The notes: generated by a model not told the origin, from the sequence alone. Positions 14,989-23,686 are shown, counted from the stretch's first letter. The stretch is 39,131 nucleotides of DNA from Desulfosporosinus sp. (GCA_003513495.1 DOPM01000019.1:1-39131); one strand, 5' to 3'. Translations and numbers: made by a program.

Positions 14989-15438
14989 CGGTTCGGACGT
15001 GGCGGGCATCAGATTTGAACATTCGTGGCGATATCATCGATGCACGTTCGGACGACGTCGGAGGCATAGATGTTTTGACCGAATTGACTAAAGATGTAAT
15101 AGCCTCCATCTAATAATTAAGCGTACTTGAGTTGACGCCTGTCAGGCTTAGAGATAAATATGTTTTTTATGAACTCGGCAAAGGCCACGGATACATTACC
15201 CTTACATTTATCGAATATGGCTAAATAGCAAAACAGCAGTCATTTTGCTAATTGAACATGATGTTTCCAAAAGGTTCAAATGCTATAGGAAGACGTCTTA
15301 TCATCCAATAACGCTCGGAGTTTTCTAATGTTTTCGCTACTTCACAATTTTTTATTAAACTGTGTAATCTTTATATAAGAATTTGTACATTCTAATACTA
15401 TTAAAAAAAATAATAGAGAATGGTGGTTTCTAACATTT

Positions 15439-15933
15439 ATGCCTAAGTATCTTATTTATCCTTTATATGTAGCAGTATTTGCAGTAATTTTAGCAGTTGC
15501 TGTACCAAGAAAGGATATTTATCGTTTATCAATTCACGGAATTATCTTCGGTGGTGCTGCTGAATTTATACTACATATGTTTGGAAAATTTACCGGCTTA
15601 TATGTATGGTATGACCACGGCCCACTTGGATATAAAGGTATACAAATATTTTCACCTGTATCGTGGGGAATTTTCTTTATTTTATATTATTATTTCTTAC
15701 CAAAACACAAACCTTTGAACTACATTTATATGGTAATAGCCATATTTTTTAGCATACTATACACAAACCTTGTTATAAGTTTGGGGGTCTTTTATTGTTA
15801 TGACAGATTTTTCGTTCCCTTGATTGCTTTTATTGTTTGGTTTTCAGTAGCTACATGGGGGTATTATAAGTTGAATAACTTCATTGAAAAGAAAGAAGCA
15901 ATAGCAAGGCAAGAGAATAAATATCAACCATAG
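15439..15933 (+). CDS. Hypothetical multi-pass membrane protein
   Basis: A 164-residue protein with about five hydrophobic segments (LIYPLYVAVFAVILAVAV, the SIHGIIFGGAAEFILHMF region, PVSWGIFFILYYYFL, YMVIAIFFSILYTNLVISLG, FVPLIAFIVWFSVATWGYY) and a short charged C-terminus. Charged or polar residues inside the second and third segments (E, H, H) suggest a functional pocket. Codon use is much more AT-rich than in the flanking catabolic genes, which suggests a separate origin. No strong ribosome binding site is visible before the ATG. Family not recognised. A terminator follows at 16003-16043. Confidence 0.65.
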   Translation: MPKYLIYPLYVAVFAVILAVAVPRKDIYRLSIHGIIFGGAAEFILHMFGKFTGLYVWYDHGPLGYKGIQIFSPVSWGIFFILYYYFLPKHKPLNYIYMVIAIFFSILYTNLVISLGVFYCYDRFFVPLIAFIVWFSVATWGYYKLNNFIEKKEAIARQENKYQP

Positions 15934-16002
15934 TTATTAAAAAGAGTATACATTCTTATGAAGCGAAGTAGAAAATAATAGAGAGCTATTCCTAATACAG
16001 AG

Positions 16003-16043
16003 AAATAGCCGCGATTTTGCTAACACCAAGTCGTGGCTATTTT
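16003..16043 (+). terminator. Terminator after the membrane protein gene
   Basis: AAATAGCCGCGA pairs with TCGTGGCTATTT with one mismatch, followed by TTTTCC. Confidence 0.7.
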
Positions 16044-16089
16044 CCTGCTAAAAATTGCCGGACTGATGTACCAAAAGTATGTTTAGATA

Positions 16090-16337
16090 TTACAAGTATT
16101 TAACGTTTCTCTTTTTCAGGAAAACCTTCAGCTTAGTTTGGGGAATAAAGTACTTCTGGAGCATGTATTTTTTACTGGAGCCCGGTTTCATTAGTAAGGC
16201 TCTCGCGCTGGATAGGTCTCCCGTTTTAGACAAGTCAACCGCTCCAATAGCAAAACAGTTTCTGAACTCCTCTACATCGAAGGTCCTCGGATTGTTTATG
16301 TCCTCAGCGTGAGCCAGGCCGCTGCATTGTTCTACTT
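16090..16337 (-). pseudogene. 3' gene fragment, family not recognised
   Basis: About 80 protein-like codons on the minus strand without a start: GLAHAEDINNPRTFDVEEF, NCFAIGAVDLSKTGDLSSA, KYMLQKYFIPQTKLKVFLKK. A stop lies just upstream at the edge of duplication copy B (16341), so the segment was probably cut when the duplication formed. I cannot name it. Confidence 0.4.
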
Positions 16338-16464
16338 AATGAATACGCATTCGATTTTGGGACCGGCATGGCGACAGTGCTGATTAATTGTCTTTACTGA
16401 AACCGTGGTATTCGGTTGACACCTCTCTTCGAGTTTACGAATCTATTACTATTGTATTATGTCC

Positions 16465-17148
16465 CTAAAATAGACTGCTAACCGGAAGAACACATTCAGG
16501 TACATCATTGCGCGGAGAGTTTACCAGCGACGATACCTCGTATGCAACCATTCTTTCAGCTGGAAAAGGGGTAAGCAGGCCTTTGACTTCACGGCGTGGG
16601 ATATCCACCCTCAGCCAAAGTGGCTCTGTGTCCTTTTGCAGTATCACAGGCATTCGGTTGTGTATTGGCTCCATCAATTCATTCGGCGTAGTTGTAATGA
16701 TCGTACATGTGTTTATGGTTTGACCTGTAGGTGATAACCACGAGTCCCATAGACCAGCAAAAGCAAATGGTTCGCCATCTTTTAGGGTGATTCTGAAGGG
16801 TTTCTTGATACGACCTTCTTTTCTCCACTCGTAGAAACCGTCTGCCAAGACTAGACAACGCTTTTGCTCAAAAGACCTGCGAAAACTCGGCTTTTCCTCC
16901 AATGTCTCAGCACGAGCGTTGATCAATTTGTTTCCAAGGTGTTCATCTTTAGCCCAATAGGGTATTAGCCCCCACCGAAGCCCTAGTAGATGGTTGCCTC
17001 CATCTTTATGGATCACCACAGGAACTTGTTGAGATGGAGCAATATTATAGCGTGGCCCAAACTCAAATTCAAGCTGGACTGGACTAAAACGTTTTATAAT
17101 GTCATTGTCATTGGATTTATATTTGGAGAAGGAATAGCGGCCACACAT
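16465..17148 (-). CDS. SRAP-domain (YedK/HMCES-like) abasic-site protein, copy B
   Basis: A 227-residue paralogue of the protein at 11578-12255 with the same catalytic features: Cys2 in MCGRYS, NIAPSQQ, LRWGLIPYW, NARAET, LADGFYEW and HNRMPVIL. It differs by a two-residue insertion (SNDNDII) and about a dozen substitutions. It starts 17 bases after the stop of the ArsC-like gene, so the two form an operon here, which is probably the original arrangement. The pairing of an abasic-site shield with a redox protein suggests a stress-response unit; this is inference. Confidence 0.93.
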   Translation of the reverse strand: MCGRYSFSKYKSNDNDIIKRFSPVQLEFEFGPRYNIAPSQQVPVVIHKDGGNHLLGLRWGLIPYWAKDEHLGNKLINARAETLEEKPSFRRSFEQKRCLVLADGFYEWRKEGRIKKPFRITLKDGEPFAFAGLWDSWLSPTGQTINTCTIITTTPNELMEPIHNRMPVILQKDTEPLWLRVDIPRREVKGLLTPFPAERMVAYEVSSLVNSPRNDVPECVLPVSSLF

Positions 17149-17165
17149 TTAACTTTCGCCCCTAA

Positions 17166-17492
17166 TCATTTTGCTTTGAAACCAATAACCAGCTCATTGT
17201 TCCCTGTAATCAAAGGTCTGATCATTGCTTTTGGATTGATGGAAAGAAAGCTGGCAACGGCCAATTCGTTTGATTCCTCGAGTTCCTTCCCAAGATCCTT
17301 GTAAGTTTTACTTTTCTTGTTAAGCAAACCCGAAACGGAAATTCCCCCTAGTTTCGCTAATTCTACTAACTCATCAACTGAGAGAGGTTTTTTAACAATG
17401 TTACGGTACTCAAACTTAACATTTTCTTGCAGAAGACCCGCTTCTGCTTTACGACAAGTCGTTCACTGAGGAAAACAATATAATGTAAGCAT
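17166..17492 (-). CDS. ArsC/Spx-family reductase with in-frame UGA (probable selenoprotein), copy B
   Basis: Same 108-codon layout as copy A: MLTLYCFPQ, UGA at codon 10 (17463-17465), TTCRKAEAGLL and so on. The segment from the start through the UGA and the SECIS-like hairpin (GCAGAAG/CTTCTGC, loop CGGGT) is identical to copy A. The rest has one amino-acid change (Ala to Thr in the LIxGNN segment) and seven synonymous changes, a pattern of selection on protein sequence downstream of the UGA. A stronger ribosome binding site (AGGAGTG) precedes the ATG. The UGA stands for the first Cys of the P-x-C-T-T-C redox motif. It lies between the Imm42-like gene and SRAP. Confidence 0.83.
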
Positions 17493-17614
17493 TCTTTCAC
17501 TCCTAACGTTCATCATGTTTATACGTATTTGTCCCGGCTGTGGCTGGATCATCTTGGATTTTGAGAATTCACTGTTTGTTTAAGCCACAGACAAGATATC
17601 TTGCAATCAACATT

Positions 17615-18142
17615 TTATGGTTGTTTCATAAGTTCTAAATCATATATATTATCAAGTTGCTTGTAAGTTTCAAAAATTACTCTATCGAATGCTCCTTTGG
17701 TGATATAAGCCTCATGGATTCCTCTAAGTCCTTGGCTAAGACCTTCTTTAAAGACAATTCGTGACTGATTCTTATCCTCTACCAAAAAGACTTTACTTTC
17801 ATCAAAAATGTCGACACGCGGAACTATATCGAAGCGAGCCCACATTTCCTTAAGTCCGACCTCTTCGTACTCGGAATCTTTGTACCCGTATAGAACTTCA
17901 TTTAATCTGTTAAATAAATCGAACTTACTCAAGTGAAACAGTTCCTCATGTATTCGTTTTCCATTATCACGAATCTTTTTGTGTATATGGAACATTACAT
18001 CCCTCAATGAAGTGCCTAATTCATAATCACCTATTTGCTTGCCTTTAATATAATAACAAATCATTCCAAACATCCATACACCACCGTAATCTGCAGCTAA
18101 TTCGTATTCAATTGCAAATTCCGATTTGTTACCTATAATCAT
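17615..18142 (-). CDS. Imm42-like immunity protein (orphan)
   Basis: A 175-residue soluble protein. The N-terminus (MIIGNKSEFAIEYEL, GGVWMFGMICYYIKGKQIGDYELGTSLRDV) resembles the Imm42 family of immunity proteins from polymorphic-toxin systems, and the rest is helical and acidic. AGGGGG lies before the ATG at 18142. No toxin gene is adjacent, so it is probably an orphan immunity gene protecting against a rival's toxin, a common state for such genes. Its 3' part was copied into 12877-13052. The family call is from memory and is moderately sure. Confidence 0.6.
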   Translation of the reverse strand: MIIGNKSEFAIEYELAADYGGVWMFGMICYYIKGKQIGDYELGTSLRDVMFHIHKKIRDNGKRIHEELFHLSKFDLFNRLNEVLYGYKDSEYEEVGLKEMWARFDIVPRVDIFDESKVFLVEDKNQSRIVFKEGLSQGLRGIHEAYITKGAFDRVIFETYKQLDNIYDLELMKQP

Positions 18143-18428
18143 AAATCCCCCTACTTACAAAAAACAATATCCTAGTGGTTTCACGCAAATTACCAAATAA
18201 GTTCGTATTGTACTAAATCTGATATGAGAATTAAATGGTTGGTAGAAGATAGCCTCGTTGCCTTGGCTCTAAGTTCAGCTTCTAGTTCCGCAATTCTGGA
18301 CCTGATAGGGTCTTGGCGCTCCGTTGTATTGTACCCTAACTTACCTGTGGAGGCAATTTAATACCAGTTATGGAAATGTATGATACAATTGATTGTGGAT
18401 GTTGGATACCTGTCTGGAGGTGAAATTT
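18143..18428. other. Intergenic with a short coiled-coil-like remnant
   Basis: A minus-strand stretch without a start reads SRIAELEAELRAKATRLSS near 18235-18310, like a piece of a transposase or coiled-coil protein. The right part carries the ribosome binding site for the next gene. Confidence 0.35.
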
Positions 18429-18863
18429 ATGTACGGTCTTGGACCGAAGTTTTGGCAGGAGTTATTCCTCCTGATAACCATTGTATTATTATCGCTAGTT
18501 TCATTCAATGCGGTCATGAGAAAACTACTAAACGTTGAGAAGAAGAATCTTTTTTCATCTCACTATGTTAATGAGAAACACAAAAAAATTGATTGGATGA
18601 TCAGGATTATATTTTTAGTCGTCCTGCTAATCGGGCATTTTGTTAATATATCTAGAGACCCTATGGATTGGATTTGGTTTTTTGAACCATGGTTTTTAAT
18701 GATGGGATTGGTCCCTGCGACTGAGGTAGCTAGAGCTATCATAGAGTACAAATATGCAGAAAATCGAAATGACTACAAATTAACAATTAGTCAATTGGTA
18801 TTTATTTTTATTCTATTTTTCACATTATTTTGGAGTGATTTTTTTGGAATGGCAAATTTATAG
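18429..18863 (+). CDS. DUF4181-like membrane protein
   Basis: A 144-residue protein with four hydrophobic segments and the signature stretch RKLLNVEKKNLFSSHYVNEK followed by HKKIDWMIRI, and later ATEVARAIIEYKYAENR. This matches my memory of the DUF4181 family, whose function is not known. GGAGG lies 9 bases before the ATG at 18429; an upstream start at 18393 lacks a site. It stands alone between an Imm42-like gene (opposite strand) and a REP-type element. Confidence 0.65.
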   Translation: MYGLGPKFWQELFLLITIVLLSLVSFNAVMRKLLNVEKKNLFSSHYVNEKHKKIDWMIRIIFLVVLLIGHFVNISRDPMDWIWFFEPWFLMMGLVPATEVARAIIEYKYAENRNDYKLTISQLVFIFILFFTLFWSDFFGMANL

Positions 18864-18920
18864 TTTGCCAAGATAAGCTACTAGGCTCTAAGTCCTATAC
18901 TTTCCTGCTCGGTGACACAA

Positions 18921-19070
18921 GGGGACGGTTCTTCTGTGTCAATGTCTAAGCCTTTCGGACAATGTGAAATGGAAAGCCAGTGATCCTGCATATTTTCGCA
19001 GACTTATGGGTATTCCCTTCACGCCCCTTCTCTCCCACGGATTCTAATTTGACACAAGAGAACCGTCCCC
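18921..19070. mobile_element. Short REP/RAYT-derived element (MITE-like)
   Basis: 150 bases bounded by GGGGACGGTTCTTCTGTGTC and GACACAAGAGAACCGTCCCC. Its interior is a further deleted version of the element at 13401-13673 (shared AATGTCTAAG, GATCCTxCATAT and GCAGACTTA segments). Followed by CTGTGCCCCCC repeats. It overlaps the 3' end of the hydrolase gene. Confidence 0.8.
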
Positions 19071-19693
19071 CTGTGCCCCCCCTGTGCCCCCCTTCCTCTA
19101 ATCAGAAATTCATCTACTAATTTCTGGGCTCTTCTTTGCGATTGCTCATTAAAGTTTTTCGAAAACGGATCACTAAAACCATGTTTTCCGTCTAACACAC
19201 TGACATTGACGGACTTCTTCTCTTCAAGAACGTTTGTCAATTTTGAAACATTAAAAGACTTTTCCTCTTTTGCGAAAATAAGTAGTGTTGAGCATCTGGG
19301 AGTTATATTTTGATAATCTCTTATTCGAGAACCATAATAGCAAATAACTTCATCTGCCGTATTTCCTTTTTCGCTGCATATCCATGCTGCGGTTGCCCCA
19401 ACACTAAATCCTAAAAGAACAATATTATTGTAGGCTGCTCTTAATTTAATGAGTATCTTTCCAATTTCATCAACCATATGTGGAAAACCAACATGATTTA
19501 CGAAATACTGATAAGCTTCTTCTTCTCTATTGTAATCGAAATATCCAATTTCCGACTTGATAAAATTTGGACATAAAACATCGTATCCTGCTTCTAAATA
19601 ATGTTCGCAAACCCATTTTATATGCGGGTTAATTCCATATATCTCGTGCAGAACGATTATTACAGATTCATTCCCTCTAATATAATTCAGCAT
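19019..19693 (-). CDS. Dienelactone hydrolase-family alpha/beta hydrolase with element-derived tail
   Basis: A 224-residue alpha/beta hydrolase: VIIVLHEIYGINPHIK near residue 12 (oxyanion strand with the DLH-type Glu), nucleophile elbow VLLGFSVGATAAW near 95 (GFSVGA with Ser where many family members have Cys), ICYYGSRI, and the late His in DGKHGF near 165. The native protein should end about LVDEFLI (near residue 198). The following 25 residues, including GTVLLCQIRI, are encoded by the REP-type element at 18921-19070, so the insertion replaced the original stop and added a tail. GGAGA precedes the ATG. Substrate unknown. Confidence 0.75.
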   Translation of the reverse strand: MLNYIRGNESVIIVLHEIYGINPHIKWVCEHYLEAGYDVLCPNFIKSEIGYFDYNREEEAYQYFVNHVGFPHMVDEIGKILIKLRAAYNNIVLLGFSVGATAAWICSEKGNTADEVICYYGSRIRDYQNITPRCSTLLIFAKEEKSFNVSKLTNVLEEKKSVNVSVLDGKHGFSDPFSKNFNEQSQRRAQKLVDEFLIRGRGAQGGHRGTVLLCQIRIRGREGA

Positions 19694-20003
19694 CCAACAA
19701 TTCTCCGACCTATTTAAATTATTTAAGGTTACAATTTCCGAATCTTGTCCAAGCTAGGTCAACCAATAAGCCCACCCCTTAATTGAACAAAGCTTGTCAT
19801 ATGTAACTTACACCTTCGACAATCTTTCTTTCGTTTCCTCCTAAGGCTGTGAAATTAAATATAGCTGCAACGCCATTAACACCTCCTTCGACTAGTTTTA
19901 CATATCGAAACACGGTTTTATATCATAAAATATTCTTATTTTCCTATGAAAAATCGAAGTATTATAATTAGTCAAAACCCCAATAAAAGAAGTGAGGGAT
20001 TTA
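19694..20003. other. Intergenic, short protein-like remnant only
   Basis: A minus-strand frame without a clear start (19798 to about 19930) reads VKLVEGGVNGVAAIFNFT and GGNERKIVEGVSYI, which may be a decayed gene end. Nothing else is recognised; the right half carries the promoter region for the gene at 20004. Confidence 0.35.
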
Positions 20004-20348
20004 ATGAATCAATTCCACAATGATTATATAACTAGCATTTTAAGAGTTTGCGAAAAAGTAGAATCTTTAGCCGATATTGGGATAAAGCAAGGCTTCTATC
20101 AGCCAACGAATTTTTTTCCTTACTTAACAAACTTAAGGTATGAAATTTTGAGCATTAAGACTGATGACGGTTTTAAGAGCTATTATGGAAATTGGGGGGT
20201 TCATGAAATCAACATTCTAATAAAGCAAGTTTGCGGTAAAGTATGCGTTTGTAACCATTCTTTTACGATAACTGTGAACGAATGTCATAGTTGCCCAATT
20301 TTCTGTTACCGCGAGACCTACAGATCTGATGAGGAAGTTTTATTCTAA
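20004..20348 (+). CDS. Hypothetical protein with Cys-rich C-terminus
   Basis: A 114-residue protein. The C-terminal third has six Cys and one His (QVCGKVCVCNHSFTI, NECHSCPIFCY), which suggests metal binding or disulfides. I chose the ATG at 20004, 6 bases after GTGAGG; the GTG at 19992 lies inside that ribosome binding site. No family recognised. It stands alone, with a hairpin AGCACCG/CGGTGCT downstream near 20433-20453. Confidence 0.55.
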   Translation: MNQFHNDYITSILRVCEKVESLADIGIKQGFYQPTNFFPYLTNLRYEILSIKTDDGFKSYYGNWGVHEINILIKQVCGKVCVCNHSFTITVNECHSCPIFCYRETYRSDEEVLF

Positions 20349-20432
20349 AGTACCAAACTAACAGTATTCATATACACTACCTCCACCGACCTGATGCCTT
20401 TATGCCCTATCGAACGGCATAATTAATGCTAC

Positions 20433-20453
20433 AGCACCGTATATCGGTGCTTT
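20433..20453 (+). terminator. Small hairpin downstream of the Cys-rich protein gene
   Basis: AGCACCG pairs with CGGTGCT around a 5-base loop, followed by TTGTTCTTTG. Confidence 0.5.
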
Positions 20454-20506
20454 GTTCTTTGTCTTGTTTAATGTTTATTTATTATGTAATATTGGAATAC
20501 TTAACC

Positions 20507-20546
20507 AAAAGCCTAGAAACCTTGTAGTGCAAGGATTCTAGGCTTT
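20507..20546 (-). terminator. Terminator of the RNA-repair operon
   Basis: AAAAGCCTAGAA pairs with TTCTAGGCTTT, with CCTTG/CAAGG inside. It lies about 65 bases past the rtcB stop on the minus strand. Confidence 0.75.
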
Positions 20547-20610
20547 ATCCCCTTTTAATTTCACTATCAAATAAATATTAGGTAAAGTAGCCCAGTAGAA
20601 AAGTTATTAT

Positions 20611-21812
20611 TTATTCTCCCGCCTTGAAGTTATAGATCGGCTGAATTACTTTCACAATATCTGCTGTCGGGCCAACATGCTTTACGATGTCATCCATAGT
20701 CTTATAAGCCATTGGACACTCATCCAAGGTTTCTTTGTTGACAGAAGTCGTATAGACTTCCTTCATCTGTTTTTTAAAGTCCGAAAGGGTAAAACATTGT
20801 TTGGCCTTGGTCCTGCTCATGAGCCTTCCTGCACCATGAGGAGCAGAACAGTTCCAGTCCTCATTGCCTTTGCCAACACAGATGAGGCTGCCATCTCTCA
20901 TATTAATGGGAATTAAAAGTTTTTCCCCTTTCTTTGCGGACACGGCGCCTTTCCGTAAGATCATCGTGTCGGTGTCAATGTAATTATGAGTGGTAGTGAA
21001 CTGCTCCACTACGTCTAATTTCATTCCTTTCACGATCTCAGCAATCATAGCTTTACGGTTGAGCACTGCAAACTGCTGGACGATTTTCATATCATGAATA
21101 TAGTCCTCAAACAGGCTGCCGGTTACATAAGCAAGAGGAAAGGGAATTTCCGTCAGCACCTGATTTTTAAATTCCTTTAAGGCCTTCTGGATTTCCTTAT
21201 CACGGCCTTCAGACTTTAAACGAGCAACTAGTGCCTCCATATCTGATTTGTCGTTATGGTTTAACTGCTTATACCCAGCGTCTTGATAATATTTTGCTAC
21301 CTGAAGTCCTAAGTGACGGCTCCCTGAATGTACTACAACATATAAGCTGCCCGCCTCATCCTTATTAACCTCAATAAAAGATTGCCGCTACCCAAGGTCC
21401 CAATACTCTTTTCTGCTCTGCCCAGTTGCACTGCTTTAAGACAACGAAGGCTTGTTAAATCAATTTGTTCGTTATACCGGTGGGGTGTCTTCCGCACCTC
21501 AAAACCTGAGGGTATGTTCTCATAAATCAACTTATCCAGCTTTTGCAGTTCCAACCGTTTGTTGCTGATTGAGATAGTTTCCATACCGCAACCGATATCT
21601 ACCCCTACTAAGTTAGGGACTACTTTATTCGTAATGGTCATCGTGGTTCCAATTGTGCAACCGGCTCCGGCATGCACATCAGGCATGACCCTAATTTTGC
21701 TTTCTTTTACAAACTCCTGATTACAAAGGGTTTCAATCTGTAAAGCAGCCCCTTCTTCCAGAGTATCCGTATACACCTTTGCTATATTATATTTCCCTTC
21801 TATTTGTAACAT
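20611..21812 (-). pseudogene. rtcB: RNA ligase RtcB, one-base deletion in a metal-ligand codon
   Basis: RtcB joins 2',3'-cyclic phosphate (or 3'-phosphate) and 5'-OH RNA ends with GTP and Mn. The N-terminal part has MPDVHAGAGCTIGTTM and VGVDIGCGM (metal-binding D, H, C). The C-terminal part (from 21240) has FAVLNRKAMI, TTTHNYID, RKGAVSAKKGE, DGSLICVGKGN and NCSAPHGAGR with the guanylylation His. The two halves are out of frame: at about 21379-21380 the family sequence GSGNHF reads GSGN then LLL, because one A of the His codon is missing. Restoring it gives a 400-residue protein. The start at 21812 follows GGTGG. It is the last gene of the prfH-rtcB pair. A sequencing error is possible, since the break adjoins a T4 run. 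Confidence 0.88.
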
Positions 21813-21866
21813 TTTTATCCACCGTTCCATTTCTAATATTAAATAATCTGGTCGCACCTAGCTTCA

Positions 21867-22487
21867 TCAATTATCCAGGATTTGTGTTAGCTTAAACTCC
21901 TTGCCTTCATAAACTCTCATTGGGTTTCCTCTGGTAAGCAGGTTGTGCTGCTTCCACATAGATTCTTTATGGCTACTGTCATTATCTTCGTTCTTCGCCT
22001 CTATAAGGTTTGCCAACCGGGCAAGTGCCAGCTTTTTATTCATGTACTGTGATCGTTCCTCACCGGCTGTAACCGTTAACCCAGTAGGTACGTGAACCGC
22101 TCTGACAGCCGTTTCTACTTTATTTACATTTTGGCCACCCGGCCCGGAACTTCTCATGGCGACAATCTTTACATCTTTTTCTGTAAAGTTAAACCTCTCA
22201 GCTGACTGATATACTTCAATGTTAATAAACCAATTCTTTCTTCGATGGTTAGGTCTGTATGGGCTTGGACAAATCCAGAGGATTGTACCTTTCGTATAGC
22301 CAGTATCACCCCTGGATTCCTGCGGATCGATGGATAGAAGAACAGATTTAAAGGTACCGTTATAGTGTCCGGGTACTGTATCAATGACTCTTGTAGTTTG
22401 GTTTTCCTTCAATATTGTTTTCAGGAAAAGACCTACTGCTAATTCACATTCATCCGGACCTTTTCCTGAGCTAATTTGCATCCACAT
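21867..22487 (-). CDS. prfH: Peptide chain release factor H, partner of RtcB
   Basis: A 206-residue RF1/RF2-like protein lacking the codon-recognition domain. The GGQ loop reads SSGPGGQNVNKVETAVRAVH near residue 115, followed by TGLTVTAGEERSQYMNKKLAL. PrfH is encoded next to rtcB2 in many bacteria and is known to rescue ribosomes damaged in the decoding centre so that RtcB can re-seal the 16S rRNA cut. GGAGG lies 8 bases before the ATG at 22487. The stop is 54 bases before rtcB, in one operon with the slipin gene upstream. The pairing points to defence against colicin E3-like or similar ribotoxins. Confidence 0.93.
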   Translation of the reverse strand: MWMQISSGKGPDECELAVGLFLKTILKENQTTRVIDTVPGHYNGTFKSVLLSIDPQESRGDTGYTKGTILWICPSPYRPNHRRKNWFINIEVYQSAERFNFTEKDVKIVAMRSSGPGGQNVNKVETAVRAVHVPTGLTVTAGEERSQYMNKKLALARLANLIEAKNEDNDSSHKESMWKQHNLLTRGNPMRVYEGKEFKLTQILDN

Positions 22488-22522
22488 TTCTTGAACCTCC
22501 TTGATTCCCTTCCGAAGGAAGG

Positions 22523-22561
22523 AAATCTCTCCTACTAGCCATTGGTTCTTCGGAGAGATTT
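22523..22561 (-). terminator. Hairpin between slipin and prfH genes
   Basis: AAATCTCTCC pairs with GGAGAGATTT, with only short T stretches, so it may be a partial terminator or an RNA-stability element within the operon. Confidence 0.5.
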
Positions 22562-22582
22562 TTAACGAGCCCTCACATTAAT

Positions 22583-23686
22583 TCATTGCTTAGCCGAGAG
22601 CAAATTGTTCAGCTGTTCAAGCAAGCTGCCTCCACCTGTAAGGGATATATTTCCGATCTTATCACAGATTTTTTCTAAGAACTCCAGTTCCTTTAACCGA
22701 TAAAGAGTCTGGTTTTCCTCCATCAGCTTTGCCGTATTTAACAGGCTTCTGGTTGAAGCAACTTCCTCTCGCCGAGTGATGACGTTGGCTTGCGCCTTCT
22801 TTTCCGCAATCAACACGGTATTGAGAATTTCTTTAATTTCCCCAGGCAGAATAATATCTTTCACCCCAACAAACATAAACTCCACACCAAAACCGGAGCT
22901 TTTCTCTTGGAATTTTTCAAGGATGTAGTTTCCAACTTCTTGCTTTTTCAAAAGAAGATCGTCTAACTTTAAGGATCCTATATATTCTCTTAAGATGAGC
23001 TGCAAAATGATATAAAGCTGTTCCTCAAAGGACTTTACTTCAATGACTTTTAGTGGATCGATAATTTTGTACTGACAGACAAAGTTCAATCTTAAGGTGA
23101 TCTTGTCTTCCGTCATAATTTCTTGACCCGTCATATCCATCTGCTGCTGTCTTAGATCAACATTTTTCACGGCAATATGTACCGGACTCTTCCAGAAGTA
23201 ATATCTGCCGGGTTCCAATATCCTTTGAATTTGATTGTCGTAATAGAGAATTCCTTTTTCATAGTTTGCAACTTCAGAATAATTCAAAAAACCGGCCAGC
23301 TTCGGGTTACTATAGACTGAAGGGTCTATATCCGATTGGACTTGGGGATTGCGTATGTCTATCATGATAAACTCATGGTTTTTCATGACGTTCCAGAAGG
23401 CATACTTTCCTGGCTTTAGCACCTCAACAAGCTTCTTATCTTCAAAATGGATAGCAATCTCATAGTCCTGGATATCAACAACTGTGAGTTCCTGCAAAAG
23501 TTCATGATCTCCAAGAAACAGATTGATATTTTTACCGTTCGTCTCAAACGTTTGGTTAACATCTGATGTCACGACCTGATATTTAAGCAATGGATTAAAG
23601 TAATGTTTCCCAGGTTTTAAGCATTTTGTATAGTTACCGTCTTTGAATAATAAACCTCTTTCATCATTCTTGATGCTTACCTTCAT
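22583..23686 (-). CDS. SPFH/Band 7 (slipin-like) protein of the RNA-repair operon
   Basis: A 367-residue protein. Two N-terminal repeats of a beta motif ending in G-K or G-R (LKPGKHYFNP, VLKPGKYAFWN, ILEPGRYYFWK) lead into an SPFH core (VDLRQQQMDMTGQEIMTEDKITLRLN split over 175-205, IREYIGSL-type helix, GVKDIILPGEI near 285). A C-terminal helical coil follows (KKAQANVITRREEVASTR). There is no N-terminal membrane hairpin, unlike stomatins. Slipin-like proteins are recurrent partners of RtcB in RNA-repair operons; the exact role is not established. AAGGATGG precedes the ATG, which overlaps the stop of a possible 35-codon frame (ATGA). Confidence 0.88.
   Translation of the reverse strand: MKVSIKNDERGLLFKDGNYTKCLKPGKHYFNPLLKYQVVTSDVNQTFETNGKNINLFLGDHELLQELTVVDIQDYEIAIHFEDKKLVEVLKPGKYAFWNVMKNHEFIMIDIRNPQVQSDIDPSVYSNPKLAGFLNYSEVANYEKGILYYDNQIQRILEPGRYYFWKSPVHIAVKNVDLRQQQMDMTGQEIMTEDKITLRLNFVCQYKIIDPLKVIEVKSFEEQLYIILQLILREYIGSLKLDDLLLKKQEVGNYILEKFQEKSSGFGVEFMFVGVKDIILPGEIKEILNTVLIAEKKAQANVITRREEVASTRSLLNTAKLMEENQTLYRLKELEFLEKICDKIGNISLTGGGSLLEQLNNLLSAKQ

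Larger units (their letters stand above)
14534..15438. other. Long non-coding/decayed stretch
   Basis: About 900 bases without an intact gene. It holds a hairpin GGTGCTTC.../...AAAGCACC near 14644-14688, a tRNA 3'-end-like segment (14847-14874), G-rich repeats (14909-14988), and a short protein-like remnant reading IRGDIIDARSDDVGGIDVLT on the plus strand near 15016-15112, which ends in a stop and which I cannot assign. Confidence 0.5.
16341..17790. repeat. Segmental duplication, copy B (fuller copy)
   Basis: Direct repeat of 11452-13052, about 3.3 kb apart. It contains SRAP, the UGA-containing ArsC-like gene and the 3' part of the intact Imm42-like gene. In the ArsC-like gene the two copies differ at eight positions, seven of them synonymous. 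Confidence 0.9.

Noticed and set aside
21330..21390. Stop inside rtcB as recoding
   Set aside because: The C-terminal half is in another frame; one missing base in the His codon explains it.
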